From: Pseudomonas sp. HOU2
Lineage (GTDB): Bacteria; Pseudomonadota; Gammaproteobacteria; Pseudomonadales; Pseudomonadaceae
NCBI RefSeq assembly: GCF_040729435.1
Contig: NZ_CP160398.1
Location: 1,798,001 to 1,862,000 of the forward strand
DNA length: 64,000 bases
Reading direction: 5' to 3'
The notes under the pieces were generated by a model. That model was given only the letters and a program-made list of their open reading frames with translations. It was not told where the DNA came from and ran no database searches. Made by a program: the position numbers and the translations under genes. Positions 60,022 through 64,000 of this stretch are shown here, piece by piece (the first letter of the stretch is position 1; every line of letters starts with the position of its first letter).

Positions 60022-60995
60022 AGCAGAGTCTTTTCGAAACTCGCCACAAGGCCGAATGGGAGCGCTTCACCCTGGCCCTCGAACGCCTCGAACACGGCAA
60101 GGACACCTCGCAGGTGGCCGCTTTCCCCAAGGCTTATCGACGCCTCTGCCAGCATCTGGCGCTGGCACAGGAGCGTGGTTACAGCAGTTTTCTGATCGAC
60201 TCGCTGCAACAGTTGGTGTTGCGCGGTCACCAGCAGCTGTATCGGCACCGCAGTCGTTTCGGCGCCAACCTGCTGGGTTTCATCCTCGCTGACTTCCCTC
60301 GACTGGTGCGTGCCGAATGGCCGTTCGTGCTGGCCGCCGGTCTGGTGTTTTTCGGCAGCCTGATCGGCTTTGCCTTGCTGGTGTATGCCTTTCCCGAATT
60401 GGTCTACAACCTGATCCCCGCCGAACAGGTGCGCGACATGCAGAGCATGTACGACCCGGTGGCCGGGCACCTCGGGCGCTCGGCCGAACGAGCGGCCAGC
60501 GAAGACTGGGTGATGTTCGGTTATTACGTGATGCACAACATCGGCATCGCCTTTCAGACCTTCGCCAGCGGTTTGCTGCTGGGCGTGGGCAGCGCGCTCT
60601 TCCTGTTCTACAACGGATTGATCATCGGCGCGGTGGCCGGGCACCTGACCGAGATCGGTTTTGGCCAGACGTTCTGGTCATTCGTGATCGGCCACGGCGC
60701 CTTCGAACTGAGCGCCATTGCCCTGGCGGGTGCAGCGGGGCTGAAACTCGGCTGGGCAGTGATTGCGCCGGGGCGGCTGATGCGCGGCGAGGCGCTGGTG
60801 CAGGCGGCGCGCAAAAGCGTGCAGTTGGTGTGCGGCGTCATGCTGTTCCTGCTGATCGCGGCGTTCATCGAAGCGTATTGGTCGTCGAAGACCGGGGTCA
60901 CACCGCCGATCAAATATGCGGTCGGTGCCTCGTTGTGGATCGCAGTGGCGGTCTATCTGCTGTTCGCCGGAAGGACACGCCATGCGCCTGAGTGA
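60018..60995 (+). CDS. Stage II sporulation protein M-like membrane protein
   Basis: A 325-residue SpoIIM-family membrane protein with about five to six helices (FVLAAGLVFFGSLIGFALLV, ASGLLLGVGSALFLFYNGLIIGA, GAFELSAIALAGAAGLKLG, LIAAFIEAYW). In sporulating bacteria SpoIIM drives peptidoglycan remodelling with SpoIID/P; here it is part of a MoxR operon in a non-sporulator. The motif HGAFELSAI is diagnostic. Confidence 0.87.
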   Translation: MKQSLFETRHKAEWERFTLALERLEHGKDTSQVAAFPKAYRRLCQHLALAQERGYSSFLIDSLQQLVLRGHQQLYRHRSRFGANLLGFILADFPRLVRAEWPFVLAAGLVFFGSLIGFALLVYAFPELVYNLIPAEQVRDMQSMYDPVAGHLGRSAERAASEDWVMFGYYVMHNIGIAFQTFASGLLLGVGSALFLFYNGLIIGAVAGHLTEIGFGQTFWSFVIGHGAFELSAIALAGAAGLKLGWAVIAPGRLMRGEALVQAARKSVQLVCGVMLFLLIAAFIEAYWSSKTGVTPPIKYAVGASLWIAVAVYLLFAGRTRHAPE

Positions 60996-62529
60996 CGCCA
61001 CGGTGGCGATCCGCCCGCGCACCAGCTGGGAAGCCATGGACCTCGGCGTGCTCATGAGCCAGCAGCATCGACGCTTGCTGATGACCAGTTGGGCCATCGT
61101 CACCCTGCCGCTGTTCGCCGTACTGACCTTGTTGCTGTGGGATTCGCCGTCGCTGGCGGTGTTGATTTTCTGGTGGCTGAAACCGGTCTACGAACGCCTG
61201 CCGCTGTACATCCTGTCCAAGGCACTGTTCGGCGAGACACCGACACTGAAACAAGCCCTGCGTGAGTTCCCGCGGCTGCTCAAACCACAATGGCTGGCCA
61301 GTCTGACCTGGCGCCGCCTGAGCCTGAGTCGCAGTTTCCTGCTGCCGGTGCTGCAACTCGAAGGCCTCGACGGTACCGCCCGTCAGCAACGCCTGCAGGT
61401 GTTGCTGCAACGCAATGCCGGCGCCGCGCAATGGCTGACGATCATCGGCATGCATCTGGAAACCGCACTGTGGATCGGCCTGATGGTGCTGTTCTACATG
61501 TTGCTGCCACAGCAGATTGAAACCGACTGGGACTGGCAATCGCTGATCCTCGACACCGATCACCACTGGCGTTGGCTGGAACACCTGACCAACGCTTTCT
61601 ACGCGCTGGTACTGGTGGTCTGGGAACCGATTTATGTCGCCTGCGGTTTCAGCCTGTATTTGAACCGGCGCACCGCACTGGAAGCGTGGGACATCGAGCT
61701 GGTATTCCGCCGTTTGCGCCAGCGCCTGAACAGCAGCGCGGTGGGTTTGTTGTTGGCGGTCTGTCTGTTGCTGCCGGCGGTGCCACCCGTATGGGCTGCG
61801 GCCGATCCCGCCAGCGCACCGGAGGCACCCCGCCTGCTGCACCAACCGCTGACCAGTCAGGCTGCGCACGACAGCATCAAGGCGCTGCTCGAACAACCGC
61901 CGTTCAAGAACAAGGAAAGCGTGACCCGCTATCGCTTTGGCGACGACCCGGCAGCCCCGGCCCAGGGTAAACCCGGTGAGGCGCCGCAATGGCTGAAAAC
62001 CCTGCTCGGCTGGCTGGACAGTCAACGCTTCAATGCGCTGGCGGGCCTGATTGAAGTGCTGTTGTGGGGGGCGTTGATCGCCGCTGTCGGCTGGTTGATC
62101 TGGCGCTATCGCGAGTTCCTGCACACCTTCGTCAGTCGCCGGTCAAAGCTGCCCGCCCGCGTCAGGCCACCTGCACCGCAGCAGGCATTCGGCCTCGATC
62201 TGAGCCCGCAAACCCTGCCCGACGACATCGCCGCCAGTGCCGAACAACTCTGGCAGACCCAGCCGCGCGCCGCGCTGGGCCTGCTCTATCGCGGATTACT
62301 CAGCCGTCTGCTGCACGACTTTGCCCTGACCTTGAAACCCGCTGACACCGAGCATCAAGTGCTGCTGCGGGTCGAGCAACTGCAGCGCCCTGAACTGCTG
62401 GCGTTCAGTCGCAGCCTGACGCAGCACTGGCAGAACATGGCCTACGGGCACCGCGTACCGGCGGCGCATCTGCAACAGGAATTGTGTGACGGCTGGCGCG
62501 CCTTGTTCGACCATGGAGCGCGCACTTGA
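60982..62529 (+). CDS. DUF4129-domain membrane protein of the MoxR operon
   Basis: A 515-residue protein with hydrophobic segments near residues 33-60, 185-215, 250-275 and 360-385, and a C-terminal DUF4129 domain (about 420-500, APRALG-like LGLLYRGLLSRLLHDF). ATG 60982 overlaps the preceding gene by 14 nt. DUF4129 proteins often resemble transglutaminase-associated membrane proteins; the function is unknown. Confidence 0.8.
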   Translation: MRLSDATVAIRPRTSWEAMDLGVLMSQQHRRLLMTSWAIVTLPLFAVLTLLLWDSPSLAVLIFWWLKPVYERLPLYILSKALFGETPTLKQALREFPRLLKPQWLASLTWRRLSLSRSFLLPVLQLEGLDGTARQQRLQVLLQRNAGAAQWLTIIGMHLETALWIGLMVLFYMLLPQQIETDWDWQSLILDTDHHWRWLEHLTNAFYALVLVVWEPIYVACGFSLYLNRRTALEAWDIELVFRRLRQRLNSSAVGLLLAVCLLLPAVPPVWAAADPASAPEAPRLLHQPLTSQAAHDSIKALLEQPPFKNKESVTRYRFGDDPAAPAQGKPGEAPQWLKTLLGWLDSQRFNALAGLIEVLLWGALIAAVGWLIWRYREFLHTFVSRRSKLPARVRPPAPQQAFGLDLSPQTLPDDIAASAEQLWQTQPRAALGLLYRGLLSRLLHDFALTLKPADTEHQVLLRVEQLQRPELLAFSRSLTQHWQNMAYGHRVPAAHLQQELCDGWRALFDHGART

Positions 62530-63689
62530 ACCGGCGCAGCGCGTGGCTGCTCGGCGGGCTGATCGTCGCCCTGCTCGCGGCGTTGAGCATTTATCTGTAC
62601 CTCAAGGCCCGGCCCTATCAGGAAGTGATCGATCACGGCCCTTCGCCCCAGGCACAGGCCAATCCTTATCTGGCGGCAGAGATGTTTTTGCGTGAACGCG
62701 GGCTCAACGTCGGCCATGCCGAAACGCTGGCGGTGCTGCCGGATATCGATCCGCGTCGGCACACTCTGCTGTTGTTCGGCGAACGTTCGCGCATGACCCC
62801 GCGTCAGGTCGATCAAGTGTTGAACTGGGCCCGCGCCGGTGGGCGCCTGGTGTTCGTGGCCGAAGCGTTGTGGGACAAGCAGGCCAGACAAAGCGCTGAC
62901 CTGTTGCTGGATCGGGTGCAGTTGCACCAGTCCCTGAGCAAGGATCTCAAGGAGCCGCCGGCGGAGCTGGCCGATGATCCGTACCCGAACCTGACCAAGC
63001 TCTACCTGGAAGACGAGGACGCGCCGGCCTACGCCGGTTTCGACACCGCGTTCCATCTGGAGGATCCGAACAATCTCGCCCAGGCCTGGGCCAACAGCGC
63101 CAAGGCCACGCACATGATGCAACTGCCGTACGGCCTCGGCTCGATCACCGTGGTCACCGATGCCGAACTGTGGAAGACCCCGGCCATCAACAAGCACGAC
63201 AACGCCTGGCTGCTCTGGTACCTGAGCGCCGACACTGACGTCACGCTGATTTTCAACACGGTGCATGATGGTCTGCTGACCTTGCTCTGGCGTTACTTCC
63301 CGCAAGCCATCGTCGCCCTGCTGGCGCTGATCGGCCTCGGCCTGTGGCACGTTGCTGTGCGCCACGGGCCATTGCAGGCGCCCGCCGCGAGTGGCCGCCG
63401 GCAGTTGCAGGAGCACCTGCGCGCCAGTGCCGATTTCATCCTGCGCCACAACGGTCAGCACACGCTGTTGCAAGCTTTGCAGCAGGACGTGCTGCGTCGT
63501 GCCCGCCGCCGTCATCCCGGCTTCGACCAATTGAACGTGGCCGAGCAATGGCTGGTGCTGTCGCGCCTGACCCGCCAGCCAACCCGCGCCATCAGTCAGG
63601 CCCTGAGCCCGGTGCCGAAACAGCGCATGAGCAGCGCTGATTTCAGTCGCCAGGTGGCCCACCTGCAAACCTTGAGGAACACGCTATGA
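62526..63689 (+). CDS. DUF4350-domain membrane protein of the MoxR operon
   Basis: A 387-residue protein with an N-terminal helix (about residues 8-26), a DUF4350 domain, and a second helix near 255-278 (FPQAIVALLALIGLGLWHVAV). The start is TTG, sharing TTGA with the preceding stop, so it is translated by coupling. The function is unknown. Confidence 0.78.
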   Translation: MNRRSAWLLGGLIVALLAALSIYLYLKARPYQEVIDHGPSPQAQANPYLAAEMFLRERGLNVGHAETLAVLPDIDPRRHTLLLFGERSRMTPRQVDQVLNWARAGGRLVFVAEALWDKQARQSADLLLDRVQLHQSLSKDLKEPPAELADDPYPNLTKLYLEDEDAPAYAGFDTAFHLEDPNNLAQAWANSAKATHMMQLPYGLGSITVVTDAELWKTPAINKHDNAWLLWYLSADTDVTLIFNTVHDGLLTLLWRYFPQAIVALLALIGLGLWHVAVRHGPLQAPAASGRRQLQEHLRASADFILRHNGQHTLLQALQQDVLRRARRRHPGFDQLNVAEQWLVLSRLTRQPTRAISQALSPVPKQRMSSADFSRQVAHLQTLRNTL

Positions 63690-64000
63690 GTGAACAGATC
63701 GAGCCCGGCAGCGCCAGCCACGCCGCCCAGCAACGCCAGCGTGCCAGTCAGTTGGCGCAAGCGCTGCGCGGCGAATTGCAGAAGGCCCTGATCGGCCAGA
63801 ACAGCGTGATCGACGATGTGCTGACCGCGCTGATCGCCGGCGGTCACGTGCTGCTTGAGGGCGTTCCGGGGCTGGGCAAAACGCTGCTGGTACGGGCGCT
63901 GGCGCGCTGCTTCGGCGGCGAGTTCGCGCGCATCCAGTTCACCCCGGACCTGATGCCCAGCGACGTCACCGGCCACGCGGTGTACGACCTGCACACCGAG
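63686..64000 (+). CDS. MoxR-type AAA+ ATPase (N-terminal part; runs off the window)
   Basis: The first 105 codons of a MoxR ATPase are visible; the ATG at 63686 overlaps the previous stop (ATGA). Walker A GVPGLGKTLLVRALAR is at about residues 59-74, followed by FTPDLMPSDVTGHAVYD, which is characteristic of MoxR. These ATPases act as chaperones for maturation of partner proteins, usually with VWA/DUF58 proteins encoded next. The gene continues beyond base 64000. Confidence 0.9.
   Translation, partial: MSEQIEPGSASHAAQQRQRASQLAQALRGELQKALIGQNSVIDDVLTALIAGGHVLLEGVPGLGKTLLVRALARCFGGEFARIQFTPDLMPSDVTGHAVYDLHTE

Overview
The window is a stretch of Pseudomonas chromosome, most likely from the P. fluorescens group. 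The evidence is mvaT-type H-NS, an OprD porin, GcsR-type glycine control, SlyX/HIT/Dps neighbours and several families of P. fluorescens-style REP doublets. Gene order matches blocks I remember from P. aeruginosa: gcsR-gcvHP-sdaA-gcvT; nadA; tRNA-Lys-queCE-cpoB-pal-tolBARQ-ybgC-ruvBAC-yebC-aspS-dps-cold-shock-slyX-HIT-oprD; mscS-yajQ-panE-kinase; mutT-GST-argJ-secA-dciA; and Pct-like receptor ... purU-mvaT-sbcB. Genus is firm from these families; species is not.

Layout. 1-8.2 kb: glycine catabolism. An enhancer-binding protein (GcsR) lies before three 18-bp operator-like sites and a good sigma-54 promoter, then gcvH, gcvP, sdaA and gcvT, which convert glycine to serine and on to pyruvate. 8.5-10.5 kb: a cold-shock protein with a long leader, an RDD membrane protein and nadA. 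10.8-19.2 kb: an accessory island, described below. 19.3-36.9 kb: tRNA-Lys, preQ0 genes, the Tol-Pal envelope machine, Holliday junction processing (ruvABC), yebC, aspS, stress genes and an OprD porin. 37-50.6 kb: mscS, yajQ, panE-like, a sensor kinase, a cobalamin adenosyltransferase, Nudix-ThiE, a GST, argJ, secA, dciA and a HerA-like ATPase. 50.8-59.1 kb: an amino-acid chemoreceptor, a glycosyltransferase/deacetylase/flippase-like operon, purU, mvaT and sbcB. 59.3-64 kb: an RDD-SpoIIM-DUF4129-DUF4350-MoxR operon that runs off the end.

The most interesting region is 10838-19175, which looks like a small, undescribed biosynthetic operon for a modified amino acid. A divergent GcvA-type LysR regulator faces seven tightly packed genes: a YqcI/YcgG-family protein (the family of haem N-oxygenases such as GntA), a LysE/RhtB exporter, a 732-residue duplicated haem-oxygenase-like di-iron protein whose N-terminal half has lost its ligands, a second LysE/RhtB exporter, a NodU/CmcH-type O-carbamoyltransferase, an SGNH-fold protein, and a 26-residue basic peptide ORF overlapping the end of the SGNH gene. 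The cluster lies between nadA and tRNA-Lys and is bracketed by direct repeats of the tRNA-Lys terminator region, which suggests integration at, or expansion of, this known hotspot. Its logic (N-oxidation, di-iron oxidation, carbamoylation, amino-acid-type export, essential micro-ORF) recalls, without matching, the gvg (4-formylaminooxyvinylglycine) cluster of P. fluorescens WH6.

Intergenic DNA carries four kinds of REP doublet (1667, 5384, 28824, 42255; 9381, 49083, 52723; 37921, 44002; 44133) and several clear intrinsic terminators. I see no CRISPR array, rRNA, IS element or prophage gene.
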